Source of the DNA: Plectosphaerella cucumerina
Taxonomy: Eukaryota > Ascomycota > Sordariomycetes > Glomerellales > Plectosphaerellaceae
Assembly (NCBI GenBank): GCA_020746995.1
Contig: JAGPXD010000003.1
Location: 1,674,001 to 1,738,000 of the forward strand
Direction of reading: 5' to 3'
Length of the DNA stretch: 64,000 nucleotides
Position 1 is the stretch's first letter. Each line of letters opens with the position of its first letter. Below the pieces are notes generated by a model. It made no database searches. It was not told the origin of the DNA and saw only the letters and a list, made by a program, of their open reading frames with translations. Position numbers and translations under genes: made by a program. Shown here in pieces: positions 42,158 to 55,600 of the stretch.

Positions 42158-45100
42158 GGTGTGTGATATCGTGAAGCAAGTGATGTCGTAAAAGGGTAGT
42201 CGTGTCAGATAGGATGATCTCAAGCGTACCAGACGAAGAGATATCGAAGAGTTGATGGTGTCGTTGCGACAGGGAGAACCGTGTTGGTGAAAGTGGTGGA
42301 TAGATATCCGGAGACTCGCTCGTCTAAATGTGTGTGGATGTTGTGTTTCCTGAGAAGGACTGTACTGCGCCAGGCGGGTAGAGTGAACAGCAAGGACTAG
42401 CCTTGAGCAAGGAGTGTGTGTAAAGGAGAAGGGAAGTGTCGTAACGACTCAACTCTCGATGAAGCCCACGGAAGGAATGTGTGATGCGTGAAGAGCCAGA
42501 AGAGGGGGGAGAGGTTGGACAGAGGTGACCGGGGCCTTTCATTTATAAGACACAAGCGGGAAAGGGGAAGCGGTGGAATGGCGGACGACGATCCACGGCC
42601 ACCAAGTACCGGGCCCTGCAGACGCACGCACTAGCGGCCGAGGTGGGCAAGGAGGAGGAGGGAGGGGAGGGGCAGCGAGGGACAAACAGAACATGCTACG
42701 GGTCTCCGAGAGGAGGTAGCGATCCGTCAACGATTGGTCCATGTCAGCCCACGGCGTGTGTTTCCCTCCCTTTGTGGTGGCTCTCCTCCGGTTCGATGTG
42801 GTTCTCCCGTTCAACACGGGGGGAGAAAGAAGGGGGCGAAAATGCTCGTGGGTACTCGTACAGCCAGCCGGTCCAGGTCCAAGGGGGTCGGCCGGTACGG
42901 GTCCACAACGCGGCCAAGGCGAAAGACAGGGGCCCCTGCGAGGGATTCAGACGACATGCGTGCCGTGCTGGCCTTGCTGGGGCCAGACATCCAGAACAGC
43001 TCTCGCGGAGAAAGGAAGGAGAGGCTGCACTGCCCTGAGCGGGCCAGTGAGGCCGTGCGGACGGCCTGCGCCCAGAGGCATCCGAGGCATGGCGGATCGA
43101 CTCAGGGGATAGAAGGCGAGGAGGTCCAGGGTGGGGAAAAAGGGGTGCAGGGGCCGTGGCGGTCGTGATAGGATGGTGAGCACGGTGAGCAGACCTTCGG
43201 CGTGTTTCGCCCAGGCACTGGCTGGAAGGCTAGCCAGGGGTACCGAGTGGATCTGGCCTAGGATCACACACGCGGGAGGGCTCGCGGACCCCTGACTCGG
43301 ACGAAAGCTGGATTTGGGGCGAAAGGGGGCAAGGGGGGAATGCGAGGGAGTGGCGCAACCCAGGGCCAGGGGCCGGGCGCCCCCTCCGACCACCCATCCA
43401 TCCATCCCTGAGGGGCAGGTCAAGTCGAGGTGCTGCTGGGATTTCGAGTGCGGAATTTTTTCAGGTCGCGCCGATGGCTGGGATGTCCCCCGCAACGTCA
43501 CAGTGGCCGAGAGAGACCGGCCGACGACGGGACGACTGGCCGCGAGACGGCACGGAGATGGCAGGGAGCTGGCTTGCCAAAAGGGGGAAAGGATTGGCGG
43601 TGCGCCCAGCGCACAAGCTGAACGATCGAGGCACTACTGCAAGGCACGCCGCTGTGATACGACGGGCTCGCACGGCAAAATCGGGGTTTGTGGTGGCTGG
43701 CTGCTGGCTGTCGTCGGGTTGCTTCCAAAGGAGGGGGTGGGCATCTGCAGAATGCGACCGTCCGTTCATCCAGTCCAGGCTGCCAGGATCCAGGGGAGGA
43801 GGGAAACACGACGTTTCTGCAGCAAGCCTCGGAGAGTGGCCCAAACAGGCTGCTGCTTTGCTGTCCGCTCCAGAAAGGCCGACGCGAGCCATTTTCCCCG
43901 CCAGGCAGCTCGTCACATCGTGATCTCCTTTGCCGACTCTCGAGACAGCCTGTCCGGCCTCTTTACTCGTCCACGCCTCGCGCGTCCGGCTGGCCCTGGG
44001 CGTGTAGTTGAAGTTGGGTACTGGGCGGTCTGGTGGACGGCGTCGCATCGGCCAGGCGGCCGCCACCAGTCAACAGGAAGCGAACCAAGAGTTCGGGGCG
44101 ATGGTTGGCCACGGGGCGGCCCAGGAAGGCGGCCAGTCACATGCGCCGCTGTCCAACGGGCAGGGGTCCCTGGGGTAGACGTCAGTCGGGAGAGCGACGC
44201 TACCGCTCGGTATTGGCTGGACGGCGCGTCTTGGTCTGACGAGCTAGTTGACGTTCCAAACCGCCCGCTCAGCGCAAAGCCGCCAGTTTTCGAGGTTCCT
44301 GATCCTGCTGACCTTCTCGTAGGCGCATGGTTCCTGGAGGGAGAGTTCGCGAGAAGGGCCTGGATCGTTTGCTTTTCCTGCCAATCCCGTGGCGGAAGTC
44401 TGGCCTCGGTCCAGCCGCCTGCCTGTCTTGTCTCTGGCTCCAATGCTTCCCGTTGTCTCTGATCGCTCCGGGAGGGGGTGACGAGAAGTGATCATGCCAC
44501 TGGATTGGGTCGCCAGTAATGCCCCGAACTCAAACATGTTCGTCCTGTCAAGCCATGTCTGGCATCGACATCCTTCTCGTTGTTTCGACCAGCGACTTGT
44601 TTGATGAAACAACGTGTTCCAGAGCAGGCACTTGCCCATCATTCGTGCAGGATCGAAAGGTGGTGTGCAGGAGCGCCAAGGGATGTGCCAGCGCAGGTAC
44701 CACCGCGGGAGGGTGTCAAGCCATAGGGCTAAACGGTCCAGGACAGAAAAATCTTGACACCGCGGGATGTTTGGCCAGCGGGAGGTAGAGGGAGGGACGG
44801 GACGAGGACGACAGTCCACCACCCATCTTTCACCAGTGGGCTCGGTCGAGTCATCTCATGTTGCCATGTCGAAAAGCCGATCCGTTGTTTCGTGGATCTC
44901 CTCCACGCACACACACGCTGGCGCCGGAGTCTGGTGGACTGGGCAGACTGGAGACTGAAGTTGAGCGACCAGAGGCTGACAACGACTCAACGAGCCGCCG
45001 TTGTCCCGCGATGATGATCGTCGGGTCCGTCATGGGATCCATTCGGCGTGGATCAGGTGGATCCTGGTTGTGCCGCGGAACGGGTGAGAAGAAAAGCGTG

Positions 45101-47642
45101 GTTTTCTGGACGCATGCAGGCTGCAGTCGATGCCCATGAAAGAATGGAGCCGGGGTGGACCGTGAAGGCATCGTGGGAGGTGTGAGTGGGTTGGAAGTGG
45201 CAGGGAGTGGAGGGTCGAAAAAATGGCAGGCCGCAAGGACGGTCGATGTCACCCTCCGGGGATTTTTGGCATGCGGGGTACCTGCCTGGTGTGCTGGGCC
45301 GCTGGGCAGTCGCCCCGCCCTGCCAACATGTGAAGCATCGGTGTCTTCTTCCTCGTCACCGACGGTTTCCTGCGTGGCTAGTGCCTCTCTGACGAGTGGC
45401 TTGGACGCAGCCACGACGAGTAATGGGGCCCGTCACTGCAACTCCGTTGGAGTCAGGCACTGCGGTCTGATTTTTTGTTTCCCCCCCTCCTCCAAAATTC
45501 TTACCTCACTGACGCAAACTTTTTTTTTTCCGACAAACGAACGACCGTCTGGGCTGACGGCGCGCACATTCCGAAGCAGACCACTCGCTTCGATATCCAC
45601 CTCGTTCCCAGCCACGCCAGTCGAGCCCAGCCATCCCGTCGTCGCCCTCAAAATTCATGCCAAGCGGCAAACCGGCCCAGTCAGCTTGCCAGGCGTGCCT
45701 TGACAGGGCTGTGGAGTTGATGCAGGGGCACGACATGTCTCCCCCCAATGGGGGTCCGAATAAGGGGGCAAGCCCGGGTTGCCGGCTCGTGCCTGACAGG
45801 GATGGAAGCCCACGCGCACCACGGCTCCGAGTCCGTACCTGGATCCCCTTGGTTCCCCCCCTGACCAGTCGTCCCAAGGGAGGGGATGGTCCTGGATGGG
45901 CAGACAGCTGTGATCTGAGGTGCTGAGACGCTGCCCGTTTCATCGCTTGCAGCGCTCTCCCTTCCCCCTTCAGGCCTTCGGGGGCTTCTTTTGGGGGGCT
46001 GCTGCACCCATCACGCCAGCTGAGATGCTTTTGGCCGCCACTAAAAGGTGCAGAAGTCGTCCATTACTCGACAGCGTCAACTCGCGCGACAGCGACCAAC
46101 GACTTCACCTCCGAGACCTCCCAAAGGGGTGTCCTGCGCCGTCGCCTGGTTCGTCACCAGCGACTCCAGGACCCAGCGAAGGTTGTGATAGTTTGTCTCG
46201 GAGAAGCGCCGTGACTGTCAGGTGCTGACATCGTCAGATGGCCTCTGTCGGCCCTCACCGCCAGACCATTTTGTTTGTCTAAGCGCTGGAGGCGTCATGA
46301 GCTGGCCGTACCGGCAACTTGGGACCATTCCGAGGTGACGGCTTCACGCCCGAACCCCATCGCTGGGAAAATGCCATGGAAGCCGGCCTGTTACATCAGA
46401 GCGCATGCGGCCTATCCTGCAGCCCTCGACAGCCTTGCAATCTAGGCGCCGTCACGTTTGTGCGGGTCTCATTTGCTGTGCCGTCCTCGCTGCCAGCCGT
46501 GAATAGGCGACGACATCGCAAGAATAGGCAGGCATTTGGCATTGCGGCCCTATTGTCGGGCTCTCTTCAGCGCAGCAGGCTGCCGAGCCGTGTCGGCCGT
46601 CAATTGCGCCGCGCCCCGGAGGCACCGACAAGGAAAGCCCAGGGAGCCCTCGGTTGACGGATCTTCGACTTGCTCGTTCAGGAAGCCGCCCGACGCCGCG
46701 CCTCCCTTTCCCTCATGCCAGGTCGTGAACTTCGGACGATTGACTCTCGTCGACTATCAGACCTGCTATCGATTCGGGGTGGCAAGGGCTCGGGCTCGGC
46801 TCGTGCGCTCGACTTCGGATGACGACCTGGCGGCCTCTTCAGCGGAGGGGTCCTGTGCTGTCAGTTGCCGTCCGCATGAACATCTCATCTCCCTCAAGGA
46901 ACCATGCCGAGAAATACCCCAGGAATACCGCGTAAGTGCCCACAGTCGAGCCTCGGCCACGGCGCGCCCGTTCGTACGATAGACGCGGGGATCTGCGGCT
47001 TCGCCGCCTCGTATCCTTGCCAATTCGCCCGCGGTTGTGCCTAAGAATACAATGCCCGCTGGGGCTCTCGCAGAACGCCCCGATGCTAGTCAGCCCAGTC
47101 GCACCACAGGCGAAGGCGGGGGCGACGATGCGTTTCGCAGGCACCGAGACATGGGACAACGTGGCCCAGCCCGCGCTGTGTGCCTCGCGATTGCTCTGGA
47201 ATGAAGCCGCGGGGCAGCGGGTGGCGATCATCTCATGTCCAGCACTGCGTCCTGGACCTCCGATGGCCGCGTCACACGCCAACGTCGTCTCCTCCCTTAC
47301 CAGTCAGCCGTGCACCCGGCATGTGGGCTCGCATTGTTCAGGCGTGGGCGCGAGCCTCCGCGCAGGCCATCTAAGCCAGACTTACGAGTCCGAAGGTTCA
47401 AGCCAGCCCGTGCCAACGAGACTGCGGGACAGAAAAAGATCGTGCTTGGAAATAGTCTTACCCCTGCCTGTCCTGGTCTTTGATCCCATGTATTGAACCG
47501 GTGATCTGGGCCTGCGCCGCTCTGGACGCGTCGTTGGCCGCCAATATTTGAGTCAGTATCACCAACAGCATCAACATCAGCAAGCGAAGGGGCAGGACTG
47601 AGACGGCCGCGCAAGAGGAAAACAGGCCGGACCGCTTGTTGT
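42158..47642. other. 5.5-kb interval without a credible gene
   Basis: No reading frame here has a recognisable domain, signal peptide followed by coherent protein, or consistent intron set. The first 400 bp are the LPMO promoter and leader. ORFs up to 382 codons (43314-44462, +) have compositions typical of translated noncoding GC-rich DNA (many Arg, Gly, Cys, Trp) and overlap long frames on the other strand. Base composition stays GC-rich, so it is not an AT-rich RIP-mutated repeat. A T run at about 45520-45529 is the only obvious low-complexity spot. It could be regulatory DNA, noncoding transcript, or decayed sequence. Confidence 0.5.
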
Positions 47643-48670
47643 CTATGCTGGATTCTCTCCATCGAGCCATCCAGGCAGATGCCTCGTCATCGTGTGCCTG
47701 ACCACTCTATCACAGGCATGGCCGCGACCTGCATCTCCCGGGCTGCCGGTACCGTATGACGGCGCACCTCCAACCGCCCGCTCCTCCGCGCTTCGCATGT
47801 CTTGGACATTAAACGAGTCATCGTCCACAGCGGTAAAGGCCGCTTAAAAGGGCTGGGCTAAGAGAGAAGTCAGTACATTGGGCGTCACCAGGGACAAACG
47901 GGCGTTTCGGCGACTCACCGCCGTCACCGTCCTCAGAGAAGAAGATCTCGTCGCGCGCCCAGGTCGAGAGCTTCTCTTTGCGGAAGTGCTCAAAGTCCCA
48001 CTCGCCCTTCTCGACCCTGTCGGGGTTGTTGAAGACATAGGCCGTGGAGCTGCGCTCCTCGCCCAGGACCTGGCCCTCGCCCTTGGCGTCGCCGGCCTTG
48101 ACGACGAGCTTGAGGGTCACAGCCTCGCGGTCATACTCAGAGCCCTCGAACTGTTCCAGCTTTGAGACGTTGGCATCGGTCAGGCCGGTGACGAAGACTC
48201 CAAGGACAGACTGTCCATCCTCGGGGATGATGGCGGGGTAGTCCTCACCCTGGACGCGGTGGCGGCAGTAGCCTTTCGAATTCTGAGTCAGTTTCTTTAT
48301 TCAATGACTGTCTTGAGAGCTGTCGGGAGTCGACGGGAGCCATGCCAGGTGGTATGTGAGCATGAGTAACTCCCGACACAGCCTAATGGGGTAATAAACA
48401 ACTCGGCAGGTAGACGAACCGTGAAGGACGGCCGGGGTGAAGGTGTAGAGGGCCTTGATGGCGTCGGGCGGGTTAGAGATGCCCTGGGTGACGCGGAAGA
48501 AGACACGGGGCTCCATCTGTTGATGTTCTTGTCAGTATTACAGGAATGGGATGAGTCAACAGTCATGTTGAAGCCATACCAGGGTGCCTGTAGCCAAGTC
48601 AGTAGTTGATCATGGCGAGATGTCAGAAGGAATACTTGCCGTAGAAGAAGGCAGTGTGTTCTCCACTCAT
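47643..48670 (-). CDS. AIG2-like gamma-glutamylcyclotransferase family protein with an 8-nt micro-exon
   Basis: GGCT/AIG2-fold protein; family members release 5-oxoproline from gamma-glutamyl amines or peptides. Five exons: 48670-48640, 48587-48580 (8 nt), 48516-48420, 48272-47919 and 47842-47643, giving 229 residues. The micro-exon is needed to build the signature FFYGTLMEPRVFFRV from MSGEHTAFFYG, TL and MEPRVFF. Further family features: LYTFTPAVLHGYCRHRVQGEDYPAI across intron 3, VLGVFVTGLTDANVSKLEQFEGSEYDREAV with the probable catalytic Glu in LEQFEGSEY, and TAYVFNNPDRVEKGEWDFEHFRKEKLSTWA. Intron 1 uses a GC donor (GCAAGT); both introns around the micro-exon have TACTGAC branch sites. The last exon is less sure: an alternative CAG acceptor ends the protein at 47818 instead. 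The gene is divergent from tra1. Confidence 0.78.
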
Positions 48671-49612
48671 CTTGAATGTGTAGCTGGTAATGTGCTGAGT
48701 GTTGTGTGATGTCTCGACAGTGGTGTAGGTTCTGCTGTGTCTGTGATGAGATGATGAAGAGAGATGTTGTTGAAGAATGAAAAGTCCAGCGATCTATTCT
48801 ATTTATCTTGAAGCACACGTGTCAAGAGAATGATGCCTTGCTTGCTAAAGACAAAGAAGAAGTGTTTGCTGTTTGCAAGCAAGACCTCCAGGCTTCTATC
48901 AACCCCTCTTGAGTGGAAGCTTGGAGGGGTCGTCGGGCGTGATCACCCAAAGGCGTGGTGGATGGCGGACACCGCGGACTGCGACCAGCCGATAACGGCA
49001 CTTGGTGAGCAACTGCGCCTGGTGATGATAAGGTACCCCACCATTTCGCCCTGATAAGGGATCTCCCTGATTAGATCTTTCTGACCAATCAAAAGAGCCA
49101 TGACCGATCAGTCTTGCGGCCCGCGGTGGCTCTAGCCCCAGGCACTAGCACCGGAAGAACTTTAATACGGCCACTAGCGCGAAATGATTTGGCGACTCGC
49201 TCCCCCCAGCTTTTCGCGTTTCCCAGGGAAATTTCAATTCGAGCTGGTTCCGTCGCTCAAACGACTGACGCCTGCCCACTGTATTGCAGCCTTCCGCAGT
49301 GTCCGCAGTGGTTGTCCACACCTCAACCCAACACCTTTCACTACGAATCAACACAACCGAATCATAAAGTCGAGACCACAACGACATGCCTGCAGAGCAC
49401 GCGTGTCTGCACCAACTTCCATTTGTTTGACGAAACACGCCTCGGGCTCCTGCCTCTTGTCGCCAACCACAATCCTCGATACCCCTCCAAAGTCGCGACG
49501 CACGCGGCACCTCCGACGCATTCTACAGCCTCGCATCTCCTCCATCCCGACCCAACCCACCTCATGCCACGGCACACTTAATCATCCCGACACCGCGTAG
49601 GATGCTGCAACG
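48671..49612. promoter_or_regulatory. Divergent promoter region between the AIG2-like gene and tra1
   Basis: About 940 bp between two starts. 49320-49612 on the + strand is C/A-rich (CAACCCAACACC, CACAACGACATG) like a fungal 5' UTR leading to AACGATG at 49613. Short ORFs inside are not credible genes. Confidence 0.5.
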
Positions 49613-52600
49613 ATGTCGGGCACTACCATTGACGACGTCGTCAGGCGTCTGAGCACGCCGGAACTGGGTGCGCCGCTCCTCCCCCCAATTTCTCCCTTCC
49701 CATGTGTCGCCGTCGCATCACCCAATTCTCGCGACACCAACGGGGCAGGTCTCATCGCATGCTAACACGGCCATACAGAGACGAAGATCAAGGTCGAGGC
49801 CGCAACGACACTGCGCGATAGCTTGGACCACTACACTGCTGGCCCAATCTACACACCCTTCCTCCGGAAGCTAATGCCCATCTTCATCGCCATCCTGAAA
49901 GGGCCCCCCATCTTCCAGAGCAACTCTCCAGAGCAGGTAGGGTGACGCCGAGGCCCAGCGCTTCCGGACGCGACTAACAAGAGCTCTAGAAACTCCGCAA
50001 CTGCATCCTCGAAGTCCTCAACCGACTGCCGACACACCCTTCACCACCCGAGCCATTCGAGTCCTATGCCGAAGAAATCGTCGAACTGTTGATGACCCTC
50101 GTCCGGACGGACAATGAAGAAAATGCGACACTATGCGTCAAGATCATCTCGGATATTATGCGCCACCAGCACAAGGTGCTCACACCAAAGGTCCAGCCAT
50201 TCCTGAGCCTCATCCAGGAGCTCTTCGAGCAGATGGAGAAGGTCGTCCGCGAGCAGCTGGACAACACACCGCTGTCGACAAGCGCTGCGCCCGGGGCGCC
50301 ATCCACACCGGGAAGCTCCCAGGTCAACTTTCAGTCACCGCGGCCAGGCTCGCCCGTCGCCTCCGTGACAGATCTCGGCCCGGATCCTCAACAACAGAAC
50401 CGCCCCCTTCTCAAGGGCATGTCGTCCTTCAAGGTTCTTTCGGAATGTCCGATCATCGTTGTTTCGATCTTCCAGGTCTACAGGAATACTGTTGCCAGCA
50501 ACGTCAAGACATTTGTGCCTCTTATCAAGGGCGTGCTCTGTCTGCAAGCGAGCGCGCAGAAGCAGGCTCACGCTGATGCGCGAGCCAAGGGCCAGATCTT
50601 CACGGGCGTCAGCCCTCTGATCAAGAACAGGGCGGCGTTTGGCGAGTTCATCACGGCTCAAGTAAAAACGATGAGCTTTCTGGCCTACCTGCTCAGACAG
50701 TACTCGCAGCTCCTGGCCGACTTCCTCCCGACCCTTCCCGAGATCGTGGTTCGCCTTCTCCAGGACTGCCCCCGCGAAAAGAGCAGCACCCGCAAGGAAC
50801 TGCTCGTCGCGATACGGCACATCATCAACTTCAACTTCCGGAAGATCTTCCTCTCCAAGATCGATGAGCTCCTGGACGAGCGAACCCTGATCGGCGACGG
50901 GCTGACAGTCTATGAGAGCATGCGACCCCTCGCCTACAGTATGCTGGCAGATCTCATCCATCACATCCGCGACCAACTGAGCCCGGCTCAGATTCGGAAG
51001 ACGGTCGAGGTGTACACCAAGAACCTCCAGGACAACTACCCCGGCACAAGTTTCCAGACGATGAGCGCCAAGCTCCTGCTCAACATGGCCGAGTGCATCG
51101 CCAAGCTGCAAGACAAGGTGGACGCGCGACACTACCTGATGATGATCCTAGACGCCATCGGCGACAAGTTCTCAGCAATGAACAAGCAGTATCCCAATGC
51201 TGTCAAGCTTTCCAAGCTCCACGCCCAGCAGGTCGCCGACGGCACCGTGGAGAGCTACCTCGCAGACAAGGAGCACCCACCTGAGTGGGATGAGACGGAC
51301 ATTTTCAACGCAATGCCCATCAAGACGTCACATCCTCGAGATAGAGGCATCGATCCCGTTGCGGACAACAAGTTCTTGTTCAAGAACCTGATGAATGGGC
51401 TTAAGAACACATTCTATCAGCTGAGGACTTGCAACGCCGCGGCGAACGTCAACCTTCAGAACGCACCCCAGCAGTGGCAAGAAGTTGCGTACGGGTTCAG
51501 CGCCGAGGAGGTCAAGATCATCGTCAAGCTTTTCCGAGAAGGCGCCCATGTCTTCCGGTACTACGAGATTGAGAAACCTCAGAATGAGTCTCAGTACGCC
51601 TCGCCCGTCGAGTACATGGCCAACTTCTACATGATCTCGAGCAGCAAGGAGGAGAAGGAGCTTCTCGAAACCTTTGCGACCGTCTTCCACTGCATTGACC
51701 CCGCCACCTTCCACGAGGTCTTCCAGCAGGAGATCCCCCACCTCTACGACATGATCTTTGAGCACACGGCGCTGCTCCACATCCCTCAGTTCTTCCTCGC
51801 GAGCGAGGCCACCTCGCCGAGCTTCTGCGGCATGCTGTTGAAATTTTTGATGGAGAGGATTGATCAGGTCGGCTCTGCTGATATCAAGCGGTCATCCATC
51901 CTTGTGCGGCTGTTTAAGCTGGCCTTCATGGCGGTCACCCTCTTTGCCAGCCAGAACGAGCAGGTTCTGCTTCCCCACGTCGTGGACATCGTCACCAAGT
52001 CCATTGACCTGTCGACGAGAGCCGAGGAGCCCATCAACTACTTCCTACTTCTGAGAGCCCTCTTCAGGAGTATCGGTGGTGGCAAGTTCGAACACCTGTA
52101 CAAGCAGATCCTCCCGCTCCTGGAGATGCTCCTGGACGTTCTCAACACTCTGCTCATGGCAGCCCGGAAGCAGTCTGAGCGTGACCTTTACGTCGAACTG
52201 TGCTTGACAGTTCCTGCTAGACTCAGCAACCTGCTTCCGCATCTCAGCTTCCTCATGAGGCCGCTCGTTGTCGCGTTGCGCGCTGGCACGGATCTTGTGG
52301 GCCAAGGACTCCGGACTCTTGAGCTATGCGTTGACAACCTTACGGCGGACTACCTTGACCCCATAATGGCCCCGGTCATTGACGAGCTCATGACCGCACT
52401 CTTCGACCACCTGCGTCCGCACCCATACAGCCACTTCCATGCCCACACGACCATGAGGATCCTCGGCAAACTCGGAGGTCGCAACCGGAAATACATCTCC
52501 GGCCCTCAGCCGTTGACCTTTGAGCAGTTCGCGGACGACGCCTCTAGCTTCGACCTCAGGCTGATCGGGTCCAAGAAGGACAGGGCATTCCCAGCAGAGC

Positions 52601-55600
52601 TAGGCATCGAGCTCGCCATCCGCAAACTGATGGAGGTCGCCAAGCCCAGCAAGGGCAACAACTCGCGGCAATTTGACGGTTACTACAAGAAGCAGGCCTT
52701 CCACCTAATCAAGGCGCAGCTCAAGTTGCGCATCGGCTTCGACAACCTGCCCGATGACCTGCCCAGGATCCTCCGACTCCAGGCCCAGGATTTGCTCTCG
52801 AGGAAGATTGAGGTAGATCTGTCCTCTTTCCAGGCATCGGACCGAGACAGGTCTATCGCCAAGAAGGACGGTCAAGACGAGCTGGTGCGACGCCTTCTCA
52901 AGGCCATCATGTTTGCGGAATCCCTTCCAGAGTTCAAGGAGGAGGCGAGCACTTTCTTGGCCAACGTCGCCAGGCACTTCACCATTGTGGAGATTGGTCG
53001 GTCGCTTGTCGATATCAAGCAGACATACAGCCAGTTCAACCCCAACGCTGGCGAAGGCCCGCTCTACATCGACACGAGAGTTCTGTCAGACGCCATCGTG
53101 CAGTCACTGTCATCCGAGCACCCTGATGTGCGGGACTCGGCAAGGCGCGCGGTCAAGGAGATCTACGACTCCGCCGTCATCATCTTCGGCTCACCCACGG
53201 CTGTGTCGAAGCTGCCCTTCTTCACAAACCTCAGCGCAACCTTCTGTCACGCATGCTACGAGGAGGAGTGGTTTACCAAGGCCGGTGGCACTTTGGGCCT
53301 GAACTACCTCCTGACGGAGCTGGACCTGGGCGACCAATGGCTTGCTGCCAAGCAGCTGGAACTTATTCGCGCCCTTATGTATGTCATCAAAGACATGCCT
53401 CAGGACTTGCCAGAGAAGACGAGATCATCTGCACAGGTCACGCTGGAGATCCTGCTGCACCGCATCACCAAGAACATCAAGAAGGAGGACTTCGTCCCCC
53501 CACAGGCTGGTCAACTCCAGCAGCGTTCCAGGCACGCCAGTGTGCCGGTGTCCTTTAGCACAGAACTCTCGCACCTCAACCGCCATGTTCGCGAAACAGC
53601 CAAGAGGTCTCTCGAGTTGCTGGCCAAGGCTGCTGGATGCGAGGTCTGGGAGCTCCTGGACCCGCATAAGGACAGGTTCCTGGCTCCAATCTACTCGAAG
53701 CCGCTGCGCGCTCTTCCCTTCCCTGTCCAGATTGGTTACATCGACGCCATGACCTACCACATGAACCTCAAACACGACTGGGTCAAGTTCGATGATGGTC
53801 TGAACCGCCTTCTCATGGAGTCCTTGGCCCTTGCCGACGCGAACGACGACTCGCTGGCTAACAAGCCGGCCGAGTTCAGGACACATGAGTACATCGTCAA
53901 TCTGCGAGTCGCCTGTATCAAGCTGCTGAGCACGGCTGTGGGTTTCGACGACTTTGCCAAGGGACCGAACAATGCCGCGACCCGAGCCAAGATTGTCTCG
54001 GTGTTCTTCAAGTCGCTGTACTCCGAGTCCAAGGACACAATTGAAGCCGCCAATGATGCTCTCAAGTCTGTCCTTCAGCCAGACAAGAAGCTACCGAAGG
54101 ACCTGCTCCAAGGAGGGCTTCGGCCGGTGCTGGCTAGCCTTCAAGACCCCAAGAAGCTCACTTCTCATGGCCTGCACAACCTCGCCCGACTTCTGAAGTT
54201 GCTCACAACATACTTCAAAGTCGAGATTGGCGCTCGTCTGCTCGACCATGTCAAGGTTCTTGCAGATCCCAACTTCCTGCAGACCATTTCCTTCACCTAC
54301 TTCGAACAGAACGCCCAGATGAAGGTGGTCTCGGCCGTCCTCAACATCTTCCACCTACTCCCTCCCGCCGCCGAGACATTCAAAGAGCGACTGATCGACC
54401 TCGTCCTGGATCTGGAGGAGAAGCTGAGGCGCACGCATGTCAGCCCCTTCCGCGCGCCTCTGTACAAGTTTCTCAACCGGTACCCCAAGGAGATGTGGGC
54501 CTTCCTTCTCCCAAAGATCGAAGACATCAAGTACGGCCGGTTCCTGGCTCAAGTCCTCGCGCACCCAGAAAGCGGCCCCATGCGCGTTGCAGCGTCCACT
54601 GGAGTCGATAAGCTTGTCCAGACCTGCAACGAGACGGTGACGCAGAACAAGGACACCAAGTATGTGGCCATTATCAACACGATCCACATCCTGGACTCGC
54701 TGAGCCAGTTCCCGGCTTCCGATGAGTGGATGGGCAAGAAGGAGACTTTGACATGGCTGAAGCACGTCGGCAAGGATCTCGACGGCATGCTCAGGAGATA
54801 CCAGCTTCCCGCAAATCTCCGGATGCCCGCCAAGCAGGCTTCCGAGCAGCTTCTGTCTGTTCTCCTCAAGGCGCTCGGAAAGAACCCGCGGGATCTGGAG
54901 TCCCTCTTCTCCATCGTTGAGGCCGTCACCTCCGACGACTTCCGGGACCCCCTGCCCCTGATCTCCTACCTGTACGAGTCGGTCATCTGCAACGACTCGA
55001 TGGATGTCTGGCGATCGACGATTCTCAAGTGCTTCGAGGCCTACCCCAACAAGGCAGTCTCGCAGAAGATGAAGTTCTTCCTCCTCCACTACATCGTCAA
55101 CCCGATCATCGCCATGGACGTCCAGCGTCATTGGGTTTCATCTTCCCAGGGCCAGGCGCGCCTCATCGACCGGACCGTCATCGACGCCGTCACCACCAAG
55201 ATCTGGAAGACGCACCAAGACACCAGTCACAGCGACACGGACGACGTGCTACAGCCTGGCGTTGACCACACTAGGTTCGAGGTCCTGCAGCTGTCGGCAA
55301 TGCTCGTCAAGTACCATCACCAGACGATCCAAGAGGCACGCAAGGACATCATCAAGAGCTGTTGGTCCTTTATCCGCCTGGACGATGTGATCAACAAGCA
55401 CGCGGCCTATGTCGTCATCGGTTACTTCATCGCGCTCTACGAGACCCCGGTGAAGATTGTCACGCAGGTCTACCTGTCCCTCCTGAAGACAAACCAGAAC
55501 GAAGGCAGGGCTCTTGTGACTCAGGCCCTGGAGCTTGTTGCTCCGGTTCTTCCCAAGAGACTGAGCACCGCGCCGAGTGACAGAAACGCTCCCTGGGCTG

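Noticed and set aside
43314..44462. 382-codon ORF on the + strand
   Set aside because: Composition is typical of translated noncoding GC-rich DNA (many Arg, Gly, Trp, Cys), there are no motifs or hydrophobic pattern, and a 201-codon frame overlaps on the other strand.
47394..47420. tRNA-like GGTTCAAGCC box
   Set aside because: The flanking bases do not pair as a T-arm and no A-box or acceptor stem is present at the right distance.
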